In this document: positions 1 to 9,012 of the stretch, piece by piece | Position numbering within the stretch: position 1 is the stretch's first letter | Layout of the letters: each line of letters opens with the position of its first letter | DNA from: Rhodospirillales bacterium URHD0017 | Lineage (GTDB): Bacteria > Pseudomonadota > Alphaproteobacteria > Reyranellales > Reyranellaceae | DNA length: 64,000 nt | Reading direction: 5' to 3' | NCBI GenBank assembly: GCA_900110395.1 | Contig: FODP01000005.1 | Span: 450,842-514,841 of the forward strand | The notes under the pieces: generated by a model | Seen by the model: only the letters and a program-made list of their open reading frames with translations | Database searches by the model: none | Told to the model about the DNA's origin: nothing | Made by a program: the position numbers and the translations under genes

Positions 1-1150
1 CCTGGCCGGGATTGCCGTCGATCAGGCCCTTCTTGCCGTCGCCCGCGATCGCCTCGACAGCGAACACGCCGGTCAGGATGGCGCCGGCGAAACCGCCCAG
101 GCCATGCACACCGAAGGCGTCGAGCGAATCGTCGTAGCCCATCGCCCGCTTGAGCGCGGTGGCGCCCCAGAAGCAGACCAGGCCGGCGACGATGCCGATC
201 ACCAGCGCGCCCATCGGCGCGACGTAGCCCGAGGCCGGCGTGATCGCGACCAGGCCGGCGACGGCGCCCGAGATTATGCCGAGCACCGACGGCTTGCCGC
301 GCGTCGCCCACTCCGCGAACATCCAGGCGAGCGCGGCGGCGGCGGTCGCGAACTGGGTGACGGCCATCGCCATGCCGGCGTTGCCGTTGGCGCCGACCGC
401 CGAGCCGGCATTGAAGCCGAACCAGCCGACCCACAGCAGCGAAGCGCCGATCACCGAATAGACCAGGTTGTAGGGTGCCAGGTTCTCGATGCCGAAACCC
501 TTGCGCTTGCCGATCACCAGGGCGCAGACCAGGCCGGCGACGCCGGCGTTGATATGCACCACGGTGCCGCCGGCGAAGTCGAGCACGCCCCAGTCGCCGA
601 GAAAGCCGCCGCCCCACACCCAGTGGGCGATCGGCGCGTAGACGATCAGCGACCACAGCGCCATGAACCACATCATGGCCGAGAACTTCATGCGCTCGGC
701 GAAGGCGCCGGCGATCAACGCCGGGGTGATGATTGCGAAGGTGAGCTGGAAAGTGAGGAACACCGTCTCGGGAATGGTCTTGGCGAGCTCATGCACGCCA
801 TCGAGCGTCAGGCCACGCAGAAACACCCGGCTCAGGCCGCCGATGATGGTGCTGCCAGGGGTGAAGGCGAGGCTGTAGCCCACGATTAGCCACAGCACCG
901 TGACCAGGCAGGTGACGGCGAAGCTCTGCATCACGGTCGCCAGCACGTTCTTCTTGCGCACCATGCCGCCGTAGAACAGCGCCAGGCCCGGGATGGTCAT
1001 CATCAGCACCAGCGCTGTCGCGGTTAGCATCCAGGCGGTGTCGCCGGTGTCGAGCTTGGGCTTCTCGTCGGCCGCCAGCGCGAGCGCCGGCAGCAGCAGC
1101 GTGCCGGCCGCGCCAACACCGGCGAGCAGCGGGTTGAGCTTGAGTTTCAT
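1..1150 (-). CDS. amtB: Ammonium transporter AmtB (3' end outside window)
   Basis: Inner-membrane ammonium/ammonia channel. About 383 residues are visible; the C-terminus runs off the left edge. The start ATG is at 1148-1150 and is followed by a signal-peptide-like stretch (about residues 1-26, ending ALALAA) as in other proteobacterial AmtB proteins. Hydrophobic helices follow, with family landmarks: FYGGMVRKKNVL after the first helix, AHWVWGGGFLGDWG, and the twin pore histidines in VVHINAGVAG and FGVHGLGG. It lies 43 bp downstream of glnK, the usual glnK-amtB order, so it should share the sigma-54 promoter upstream of glnK and be gated by GlnK. Identification is from conserved family sequence; only the very C-terminal GlnK-contact region is unseen. 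Confidence 0.96.
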   Translation of the reverse strand, partial: MKLKLNPLLAGVGAAGTLLLPALALAADEKPKLDTGDTAWMLTATALVLMMTIPGLALFYGGMVRKKNVLATVMQSFAVTCLVTVLWLIVGYSLAFTPGSTIIGGLSRVFLRGLTLDGVHELAKTIPETVFLTFQLTFAIITPALIAGAFAERMKFSAMMWFMALWSLIVYAPIAHWVWGGGFLGDWGVLDFAGGTVVHINAGVAGLVCALVIGKRKGFGIENLAPYNLVYSVIGASLLWVGWFGFNAGSAVGANGNAGMAMAVTQFATAAAALAWMFAEWATRGKPSVLGIISGAVAGLVAITPASGYVAPMGALVIGIVAGLVCFWGATALKRAMGYDDSLDAFGVHGLGGFAGAILTGVFAVEAIAGDGKKGLIDGNPGQ

Positions 1151-1193
1151 CGTGTACTTCCCCTGAATTGTTGATTGGTTGAAGGGCGCGCGA

Positions 1194-1619
<426 letters not shown>

Positions 1620-1703
1620 TCAATGGGTTAGACGGACGCTTCCTGGAACTGATCGACGGGCGGGCGGCTTGCGGGCAACCCGGCCGGCTGCCATCTATCG
1701 ACC

Positions 1704-2963
1704 ATGCAAAATGATCGGTTCGATCTCGCCGTCGTCGGCGCCGGCCTGAACGGCAGCCTGCTGGCGCTGGCGGCAGGAGAGGCCGGCCTCGACACGGTCC
1801 TGATCGACCGCGTGCCGCTGAAATCGCTGACGGAAGCGGGCTTCGACGGGCGGACCACCGCCATTGCCTACACCAGCCAGCGCCTGTTCGCGGCGTTGGG
1901 CGTCTGGCCCGAGCTGGCCGCCGAGGCCGAGCCCATTCTCGACATCCGCATTTCCGACGCCGGCCACGATGGCCGGGCAAGCCCGCTGTTCCTCCACTTC
2001 GACCATCGCGAAGCCGCCAACGAAGACGAGACGGCGGCGCCGATGGGCTGGATCGTCGAGAACCGCTTTTTGCGCGCGGCGCTGCTGCGCCGCCTGGCAG
2101 CCTGCCCGCATGTCGAACTGGTGGCGCCCGACGAGGTGGTGGAGACCAGGCGCGATCCTGCCCGCGCCGAGCTCTTACTGAAAAGCGGCCGGCGTCTGGT
2201 GACACGGCTGGTCGCCTCAGCCGAGGGCCGCTTCGGCACCATGCGCGAGGATGCCGGCATCGGCGCCCGCGTCTGGTCGTACGACCAGGTCGCCATCGTG
2301 CTGGTGGCGCGCCACGAGCGGCCGCATCGCGGTGTCGCCCAGGAAAAGTTCTTGCCGGGCGGGCCCTTCGCCATCCTGCCAATGCGCGATGGTGAGAACG
2401 GCGAGCATCGCTCGTCGATCGTGTGGAGCGAGCGCGCTGATCTCGCCAAACGCCTGCTGGCGCTCGACGCGCCGCGCTTCCAGGCCGAGTTCGCGCGCCG
2501 CTTCGGCGACTATCTCGGCCATGTCGAACCGACCGGTCCGCGCTGGTGGCATCCGCTGGGACTGGTCCATGCCGAGCGCTACATCGACACGCGCCTGGTG
2601 CTGGTGGGCGATGCCGCGCATGGCATCCACCCCATTGCCGGGCAAGGCTATAACCTCGGCGTGCGCGACATCGCGGCCCTGGTCGAGGTTTTGGTCGACA
2701 GCAAGCGCCTCGGCCTCGATGTCGGCGGCGGCGACACACTGGAGCGCTATGCCCAATGGCGGCGTGCCGACAACTTCGCCATGGTCGCCGCGACCGATCT
2801 TCTGAACCGGCTGTTCTCCAACGACATCAAGCCGATCCGGCTGGCACGGGACGTCGGCCTCGCCGCCGTCAATCGCGTGCCGCCGCTGCGGCGTTTCTTT
2901 GTCCGCCATGCGATGGGCCTGGTGGGCGACCTGCCCAAGCTGATCCGCGGCGAGCGGCCTTAG
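1704..2963 (+). CDS. UbiH/UbiF/COQ6-family FAD-dependent hydroxylase
   Basis: Flavin monooxygenase of 419 residues of the class that hydroxylates the ring of ubiquinone precursors. The N-terminus carries the Rossmann dinucleotide motif VVGAGLNGS at about residues 11-19. The second FAD motif GDAAHGIHPIAGQGYNLGVRD near residue 308 is the UbiH signature. The C-terminus (FSNDIKPIRLARDVGL, then VPPLRRFFVRHAMG) is also typical of this family. Position on the ring (C5, C6 or C1) cannot be read from sequence, so no symbol is given. It is divergent from glnK; the following acetyltransferase frame overlaps its stop codon by one base (TAGTG). Confidence 0.9.
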   Translation: MQNDRFDLAVVGAGLNGSLLALAAGEAGLDTVLIDRVPLKSLTEAGFDGRTTAIAYTSQRLFAALGVWPELAAEAEPILDIRISDAGHDGRASPLFLHFDHREAANEDETAAPMGWIVENRFLRAALLRRLAACPHVELVAPDEVVETRRDPARAELLLKSGRRLVTRLVASAEGRFGTMREDAGIGARVWSYDQVAIVLVARHERPHRGVAQEKFLPGGPFAILPMRDGENGEHRSSIVWSERADLAKRLLALDAPRFQAEFARRFGDYLGHVEPTGPRWWHPLGLVHAERYIDTRLVLVGDAAHGIHPIAGQGYNLGVRDIAALVEVLVDSKRLGLDVGGGDTLERYAQWRRADNFAMVAATDLLNRLFSNDIKPIRLARDVGLAAVNRVPPLRRFFVRHAMGLVGDLPKLIRGERP

Positions 2964-3456
2964 TGAAGACGCTCGAGGCGCGCCGGCTGCACCTGCGGCC
3001 GCGCAAACTCGACGATCTCGACGCCATCGTGGCGATGGACAGCGATGCCGAGGTGAGCCGCTTCATCGGCGGTCCGCCGGATCCGACCACCCACCGCGCC
3101 GAACTCCACAAGCATCTCGTCCAGGGCCTGCCACCGTCGGAATGGCGATGGGCGGTCGAATGGCGCAATCAGCCGGGCTTTCTCGGCCAGGTGGGTCTCA
3201 AGCCCTGTCACTTGCCCGACTGCAGCGAACTCACCTGGCGGCTGGTGCGGCTCGCCTGGGGCCAGGGCATCGCCACGGAAGCCGTTGGCGCCATGCTCGA
3301 CCATGCCCGGGTCGAGCTCGGCGTTCGCTCGCTCGTCGCCTTCATCGAGGCCGGCAACGTAGCCTCGCGGCGGGTGGCCGAGAAAATGGGCCTGCAGGCA
3401 GCGGGCGAAACCGAGTTAAACGGGGGCTGCCGCAGCTTCTCTACCGACTGGACTAA
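2963..3456 (+). pseudogene. GNAT acetyltransferase with a probable 3' frameshift
   Basis: A GNAT acetyltransferase of the RimJ/RimL type, read from a GTG at 2963 that overlaps the upstream stop. Recognisable pieces are LRPRKLDDLDAI, DPTTHRAEL, the acetyl-CoA loop region LAWGQGIATEAVGAML and the C-terminal VEAGN-like segment IEAGNVASRRVAEKMGL. The frame is coherent up to ETELNGG at the five-G run 3422-3426. The expected tail LPQLLYRLD followed by a stop at 3454-3456 is in another frame; one additional G would join the two. Without a shift the frame runs on to 3838 inside the next gene, which is implausible. It may be a real frameshift mutation or a sequencing error in the G run. Confidence 0.7.
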
Positions 3457-3500
3457 CGGCCCCCGCCACCCTATCTCAGGGGCCAATTTCGAGGATTTCC

Positions 3501-4466
3501 ATGGCTCAAGCACAAGTGCCCGTGACCGTGCTGACCGGCTATCTCGGCGCCGGCAAGACCACGCTCTTGAACCGCATCCTGAGCGAGCAGCACGGCAAGA
3601 AATACGCCGTCATCGTCAACGAGTTCGGCGAGCTCGGCGTCGACAACGACCTCGTGGTGAATGCCGACGAGGAAGTGTTCGAGATGAACAACGGCTGCAT
3701 CTGCTGCACCGTGCGCGGCGACCTCATTCGCATCATCGAAGGCCTGATGAAGCGCAAGGACAAGTTCGACGGCATTCTGGTCGAAACGACCGGCCTCGCC
3801 GATCCGGGCCCGGTGGCGCAGACCTTCTTCACCGATGACGAGGTCAAGGCGAGGACCCGGCTCGATGCCATCGTCACCGTGGTCGATGCCAAGCACTTCC
3901 TCGGACAGCTCGAGCAGGGCGACGAGGCCGAGGAGCAGGTGGCCTTCGCCGATGTAATCCTGCTGAACAAGACCGATCTTGTGAGCGAGGACGACCTCAA
4001 GAAGGTCGAGAGCAAGATCAGCGCGATCAACCGCTATGCCCGCATCTTCCGCACGCAGAAGAGCCAGATCAAGCTCGACGCCATCCTCGACAAGGGCGCC
4101 TTCGATCTGCAGCGCATCCTCGAGTTCGAACCCGACTTCCTGCATCACGGCCACGATCACGACCATGAGGAAGAGGTCAAAAGCCTGTCGCTGACCGCCG
4201 ATCGGCCGGTCGATCCCGACAAGTTCCAGAAGTGGATGGGAGCGCTGCTGCAGCTGCGCGGCCCCGACATCTTCCGCAGCAAGGGCATCCTGGCGATCGA
4301 CGGTGCGCCGCGGCGCTACGTCTATCAGGGCGTGCACATGATGATGGATTCCGACTGGGGCACGCCCTGGAAGGAAGGCGAGAAACGATTTAGCAAGCTC
4401 GTCTTCATCGGCCGCAACCTCGACGGCGAGAATCTCCAGCGCGGCTTCAACGACTGCCTGAAATAG
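3501..4466 (+). CDS. COG0523 (CobW/P47K/YjiA) GTPase, probable zinc metallochaperone
   Basis: G3E-family GTPase of 321 residues. Visible are the P-loop GYLGAGKTT (residues 13-21), the metal-binding CICC motif (66-69), the Walker-B-like segment ETTGLADP (95-102), the guanine-specificity motif NKTD (156-159) and a His-rich linker HHGHDHDH (215-222). A CobW C-terminal domain follows. CXCC plus a His-rich stretch is characteristic of GTPases that load zinc or other divalent metals into client proteins. It is followed after 2 bp by a WD40 gene, implying co-translation. I see no Zur-type operator upstream, so regulation by zinc is unproven, and cobalamin biosynthesis is unlikely as no cob genes are nearby. 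Confidence 0.88.
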   Translation: MAQAQVPVTVLTGYLGAGKTTLLNRILSEQHGKKYAVIVNEFGELGVDNDLVVNADEEVFEMNNGCICCTVRGDLIRIIEGLMKRKDKFDGILVETTGLADPGPVAQTFFTDDEVKARTRLDAIVTVVDAKHFLGQLEQGDEAEEQVAFADVILLNKTDLVSEDDLKKVESKISAINRYARIFRTQKSQIKLDAILDKGAFDLQRILEFEPDFLHHGHDHDHEEEVKSLSLTADRPVDPDKFQKWMGALLQLRGPDIFRSKGILAIDGAPRRYVYQGVHMMMDSDWGTPWKEGEKRFSKLVFIGRNLDGENLQRGFNDCLK

Positions 4467-4468
4467 AC

Positions 4469-5512
4469 GTGAAGCTCGATTTTTCAAATCCGGCCTGGCA
4501 GCAGACCCTGCCGCCGGGCCGCTCCGTTGCAGCCGACGCGCCTGCAGCCGCCTGCGCCTTCAGCAAGGAGGGGGCGATCGTCGCCTTCGCCCTGGGCGAT
4601 GGCCGCGTGCGCTTGTTGCCCGCCGATATCAACGCTGCCGAGACGCCGGCTGGCGAGCCGCTGCATAACGGCGTGGTGCTGGCCCTGGTCGGCGATCCGG
4701 CAGGCGACGGCTTCGTGAGCGGCGGCGACGATGGCAGGCTGCTGCGCATCGCAGCCGACGGGACGGCAAGCGAGATCGCCAACCAGAAGGGCAAGTGGTT
4801 CGAGCACATCGCCGCTCATCGCGCGACCGGCGCGATCGCCGCTTCGGCGGGCAAGAGCGCCTTCGTCGTCAAAGGCGGCGAGATGAAGGAATTCGGGCCC
4901 CACGAGAGCACGGTGGCCGATCTCGACTTCAGCAAGGACGGCAGCCGTATCGCCTGCGCCCACTATGGCGGCGTCACGGTGTGGAGCATCGGCCAGGTCA
5001 CCGTGGCGCCGCGGAAGTTCGCCTGGCGCGGCAGTCATGTCGCGTTGAAGTGGAGCACCGACGGCAAGTTCATCGCCACCGGCACGCAGGAGAACGACAT
5101 CCATGTGTGGCGCGTGGCGCAGGCCACCGACATGCGCATGCAGGGCTATCCGGCCAAGGTGAAGTCGCTGTCGTGGACCGCCGATGCGCGTTTTCTCTAC
5201 ACCTCGGCGCAGCCGGTGTTCACGGCCTGGCCATTCTCGGGCAAGGGACCGGAAGGCAAGCCGGCGCTGCAATTCGGCGAGGAAGGCGCGGGGATGATCT
5301 CGGTCGTGGCCGCGCATCCGGCGGCGGAGTTCGTGGCCGGCGGCTACGATTCGGGCGAGCTGCAGCTCGGCGACATCAAGACCAGGCGTTCGGTGGTGCT
5401 GAAGATGGCCGACGGCTCTGCCATCACCTGCCTCGCCTGGTCGCCCGATGGCTACAAGCTCGCCGTCGGCAACGACGCCGGCACGCTGCTGGTGATCGAC
5501 CTCCGGCGTTAG
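4469..5512 (+). CDS. WD40-repeat beta-propeller protein
   Basis: A 347-residue protein built of WD40-like repeats, starting at a GTG two bases after the GTPase stop codon. Repeats are recognisable from segments such as DLDFSKDGSRIACAHYGGVTVWSI, LKWSTDGKFIATGTQENDIHVWRV, LSWTADARFLYTSAQPVFTAW and LAWSPDGYKLAVGNDAGTLLVIDL at the end, consistent with a seven-bladed propeller. There is no signal peptide or membrane segment, so it should be cytoplasmic. Propellers of this kind act as protein-protein scaffolds. Its tight coupling to the COG0523 GTPase suggests that it is a partner or client adaptor of that GTPase; this is inference from context. Confidence 0.85.
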   Translation: MKLDFSNPAWQQTLPPGRSVAADAPAAACAFSKEGAIVAFALGDGRVRLLPADINAAETPAGEPLHNGVVLALVGDPAGDGFVSGGDDGRLLRIAADGTASEIANQKGKWFEHIAAHRATGAIAASAGKSAFVVKGGEMKEFGPHESTVADLDFSKDGSRIACAHYGGVTVWSIGQVTVAPRKFAWRGSHVALKWSTDGKFIATGTQENDIHVWRVAQATDMRMQGYPAKVKSLSWTADARFLYTSAQPVFTAWPFSGKGPEGKPALQFGEEGAGMISVVAAHPAAEFVAGGYDSGELQLGDIKTRRSVVLKMADGSAITCLAWSPDGYKLAVGNDAGTLLVIDLRR

Positions 5513-5519
5513 AGTCCTT

Positions 5520-5553
5520 CATGTTCCTCTCCCCCAAGGGGGAGAGGAACATG
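5520..5553. terminator. Perfect 16-bp palindrome between convergent genes
   Basis: The arms CATGTTCCTCTCCCCC (5520-5535) and GGGGGAGAGGAACATG (5538-5553) are exact inverse complements around an AA centre. The palindrome lies 8 bp after the WD40 stop and 42 bp before the end of the converging MFS gene. It is probably a bidirectional terminator or a member of a dispersed palindromic repeat; no T-tract follows. Confidence 0.7.
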
Positions 5554-5594
5554 AATCATGAGCGCACTGGAGTGCCGCGCTCCCGGCAAAGAAG

Positions 5595-6809
5595 CTAGCC
5601 GCGCCGCACCAGCGCGCGGTGCGACACCAGGCAGAGCGCGCCGGCGATGCCCATCGCCGTCGTCATCGGGGCGATCGTGCCATCCATGGTCTGGCCGACG
5701 ACGGCGCCGAAGATCGCGCCGATGCCGAACTGCATGACGCCCATCAATGACGAGGCCGTGCCCGCCATGTGCGGATAGCGCTGCAGCGCCATCGCCATCG
5801 AGTTGGGACCGATCAGGCTGATGGTGGCGATCTGCGGCGCGAAGCAGAGCAGGAAGGGCCACAGGCCGATCGTGCCGTAGCGCGCTTCGATCAGGCCCAG
5901 CACCAGCGCCGTCGGCCCGACGACAGCCGGCACGATCACGGCGTAGCGCAGGATGCGATGCGCGCCGAACACCGGCGCGAACTTGGCGTTGAGCAGGCTG
6001 CCCACGGTCATGAAGATGATCATGCCGCCGAAGATCAGGCCGTAGGCGCGCGGGGCGATGCCGTATCTCTCGATGAACACGAAGGGCGAGCCACTCAGGA
6101 ACGACATCAGCGCCGAGAACTGGAAGGTGCTGGTGAAGGCGTAACCCATGAAGGCGCGGTGCCGCACCAGCTCGCCGAAGCGCTTCAGGATCGACGACAG
6201 CACCAGCGGCTGGCGGTATTCCGGACGCAGCGTCTCGGGCAGGCGCAGCCAGGCGAAGACGAGGGCCACGACACCCACCAATGCCAGCACCCAGAAAATC
6301 GCCCGCCAGCCCAGGAACCACAGCACCTGGCCGCCGATCAGCGGCGCCAGCATCGGCGCGATCGAGGTGCAGGCCATCATCAGCGACATGGCGCGCGCCG
6401 CCTGGTCCTTCTCGGCGAGGTCGCGCACCATGGTGCGCGCCAGCACGACGCCGCCGCAGGCTGCGAGGCCCTGCAGGAAGCGCAGCAGCACGAGGTGGCC
6501 CGCTTCGGCGGCGAAGGCGCAGCCGATGCTGGCCATGATGTAGATCACGAGCCCGCTCAGGATGACCGGCCGGCGGCCGAAGCGGTCGCCCGCCGGGCCA
6601 TAAAAGATCTGGCCGGCACCGAAGGCGATCATGAAGGCCGACAGGGTCAACTGGATGTCGCCCGCCGTGCCGCGCAGGTCGACGGCGATCACCGGCAGAG
6701 CCGGCAGGTACATGTCGATGCTGAGCGGCGTAAAGGACGACAGGAGCGCCAATACCGCCAGCAGCAGCGGGGTCAGGGTCGGGCGGTTGGCAGCGGAGGT
6801 GGTGGTCAT
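5595..6809 (-). CDS. Bcr/CflA-family multidrug efflux MFS transporter
   Basis: Twelve-helix major facilitator of 404 residues in the inner membrane, expected to export drugs by proton antiport. The N-terminal helix LSSFTPLSIDMYLPALP is diagnostic of the Bcr/CflA (DHA1) group, as is the loop motif YGPAGDRFGRRPVIL between helices 2 and 3. The antiporter motif appears as LQGLAACGGVVLARTMVRDL. Length is normal for the family and the ATG start fits. It is divergent from moeB with only 39 bp between the two starts; a perfect TATAGC inverted repeat lies in that gap. The substrate cannot be told from sequence. Confidence 0.88.
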   Translation of the reverse strand: MTTTSAANRPTLTPLLLAVLALLSSFTPLSIDMYLPALPVIAVDLRGTAGDIQLTLSAFMIAFGAGQIFYGPAGDRFGRRPVILSGLVIYIMASIGCAFAAEAGHLVLLRFLQGLAACGGVVLARTMVRDLAEKDQAARAMSLMMACTSIAPMLAPLIGGQVLWFLGWRAIFWVLALVGVVALVFAWLRLPETLRPEYRQPLVLSSILKRFGELVRHRAFMGYAFTSTFQFSALMSFLSGSPFVFIERYGIAPRAYGLIFGGMIIFMTVGSLLNAKFAPVFGAHRILRYAVIVPAVVGPTALVLGLIEARYGTIGLWPFLLCFAPQIATISLIGPNSMAMALQRYPHMAGTASSLMGVMQFGIGAIFGAVVGQTMDGTIAPMTTAMGIAGALCLVSHRALVRRG

Positions 6810-6822
6810 TCGGGCCGGCTTC

Positions 6823-6840
6823 TATAGCGGACATGCTATA
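6823..6840. promoter_or_regulatory. Inverted repeat in the 39-bp gap between divergent genes
   Basis: TATAGC (6823-6828) and GCTATA (6835-6840) are separated by GGACAT, a perfect 6-6-6 inverted repeat. It sits between the MFS start at 6809 and the moeB start at 6849. Each arm also resembles a -10 box, so it could be paired divergent promoters, an operator, or both. Confidence 0.5.
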
Positions 6841-6848
6841 AGCGGACC

Positions 6849-7618
<770 letters not shown>

Positions 7619-7622
<4 letters not shown>

Positions 7623-8014
7623 AATCCCCTGACGGTGGCCTCTCGGTGATCGTGCGCGCCGGCGACTATGAGAGCGTGCACTACGCGCTGGCGCTCGCCG
7701 CCGCGGCGCTCGCCGTCAACAAGCCGGCCGTGCTGTTCTTCACCATGGCCGGCATCCGCGCCCTCGAGGGGCCGCCGCCACCGCTCGCCGACTGGCATCG
7801 CGACGCCATCAACCGCAAGGCTGGCGTCGGCGACTTCGAGACCTTGCTGGAAGCCTGCGTCGAGCTTGGCGCGCGCTTCATCGTGTGCGAAATGGGCCTG
7901 CGCTCGCTCGGCATCGACCGTGCCGGCCTGCGCTCGGACGTTCCCTTCACGGTCGCGGGCATCGTGACCTTGCTGGAAGAGACCAAGCCGGGCATGCACC
8001 TGGTCACGCTGTAG
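7619..8014 (+). CDS. DsrE/DsrF-like sulfur-relay family protein
   Basis: A 131-residue protein starting at the ATG of an ATGA overlap with moeB. The fold pattern is that of DsrE/DsrF/DsrH proteins: a short beta strand (LSVIVRAGDYE), an alanine-rich helix (HYALALAAAALAVNKPAVLFFT), the loop region with GGVGDFE-like KAGVGDFETLLEACVELGARFIVCEMG, and a final VAGIVTLLEE. A cysteine (in EACVELG) and another (IVCEMG) sit at positions that carry persulfide in related proteins. Together with MoeB next door, a role in handling activated sulfur is plausible. The exact acceptor is unknown. Confidence 0.75.
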
Positions 8015-8034
8015 ACAATCACTCAGGAGACTTC

Positions 8035-9012
8035 ATGACATCCGCTGCCTTCGATGTGCTGGGAATCGGCAATGCCATCGTCGACGTCCTCTCCCGCGCC
8101 GACGACGCCTTCTTGAGCAAGCACGGCCTGGTCAAGGGCAGCATGATGCTGATCGACGAGCAGCGTGCCGAGACGCTCTATGCCGCCATGGGGCCGGGCG
8201 TCGAAGTGTCGGGCGGCTCGTGCGGCAACACCATGGCGGGCGTCGCCTCGTTCGGCGGCAAGGGCGCCTATATCGGCAAGGTGCGCAACGACCAGCTCGG
8301 CCAGGTGTTCGGCCACGACCTGAAGTCGATGGGCGTGTCGTTCGACACCACGAGCGCCACCTCCGGCCCGTCGACCGCGCGCTGCCTGATCCTGGTCACA
8401 CCCGATGCGCAGCGCACCATGAACACCTATCTCGGCGCCTGCACCGGCCTTGGTCCCAACGACATCGACACCAAGGTCGTTGGTTCGGCCCAGGTCACTT
8501 ACGTCGAAGGCTATCTGTGGGATGCGCCGGAGGCCAAGAAGGCGGTGCTGAAAGCCTTCGATGCCGCGCATGCGGCGGGCCGCCAGGTCTCGATCACGCT
8601 GTCGGACTCCTTCTGCGTGAACCGCTATCGCGAGGAGTTCCGCGAGCTGGTGCGCAACAAGGTCGACATCCTGTTCGGCAACGAAGCCGAGATCAAATCG
8701 CTCTACGAAGTCGAGACCTTCGAGGAAGCGATGGAGGCGACGCGCAAGGAAGCCAAGATCGCGGCGCTGACGCGCAGCGAGAAAGGCTCGATCGTCGTCA
8801 AGGGCAGCGAGACCTACGCGGTGCCCGCGGCGCCGGTCGCCAAGGTGGTCGACACGACCGGAGCCGGCGATCTCTATGCCTCAGGCTTCCTGTTCGGCCT
8901 GACGAAGGGCAAGCCGCTGGCCGAATGCGCGCGATTGGGCGGCATCGCCGCCGCCGAGGTCATCAGCCATGTCGGCGCGCGGCCCGAGCAGGCGCTGCGT
9001 GGCCTGATTTGA
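8035..9012 (+). CDS. PfkB-family carbohydrate/adenosine kinase
   Basis: Ribokinase-type sugar or nucleoside kinase of 325 residues. The N-terminal region VLGIGNAIVDVLSR and the GGSCGNTMAGVASFGGKGAYIGKV segment form the substrate lid and first signature. The catalytic anion-hole motif DTTGAGDLYASGF is near residue 280. The sequence most resembles the alphaproteobacterial adenosine-kinase-like branch of PfkB; substrate specificity is not provable from sequence. The ATG at 8035 is preceded by an AGGAG ribosome-binding site at 8025-8029. A permease gene begins across its stop codon. Confidence 0.87.
   Translation: MTSAAFDVLGIGNAIVDVLSRADDAFLSKHGLVKGSMMLIDEQRAETLYAAMGPGVEVSGGSCGNTMAGVASFGGKGAYIGKVRNDQLGQVFGHDLKSMGVSFDTTSATSGPSTARCLILVTPDAQRTMNTYLGACTGLGPNDIDTKVVGSAQVTYVEGYLWDAPEAKKAVLKAFDAAHAAGRQVSITLSDSFCVNRYREEFRELVRNKVDILFGNEAEIKSLYEVETFEEAMEATRKEAKIAALTRSEKGSIVVKGSETYAVPAAPVAKVVDTTGAGDLYASGFLFGLTKGKPLAECARLGGIAAAEVISHVGARPEQALRGLI

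Noticed and set aside
2756..3838. A 360-codon frame spanning the acetyltransferase and the start of the GTPase
   Set aside because: Only the 2963-3425 part is meaningful; the rest is out-of-frame GTPase sequence, which shows the frameshift rather than a fusion protein.
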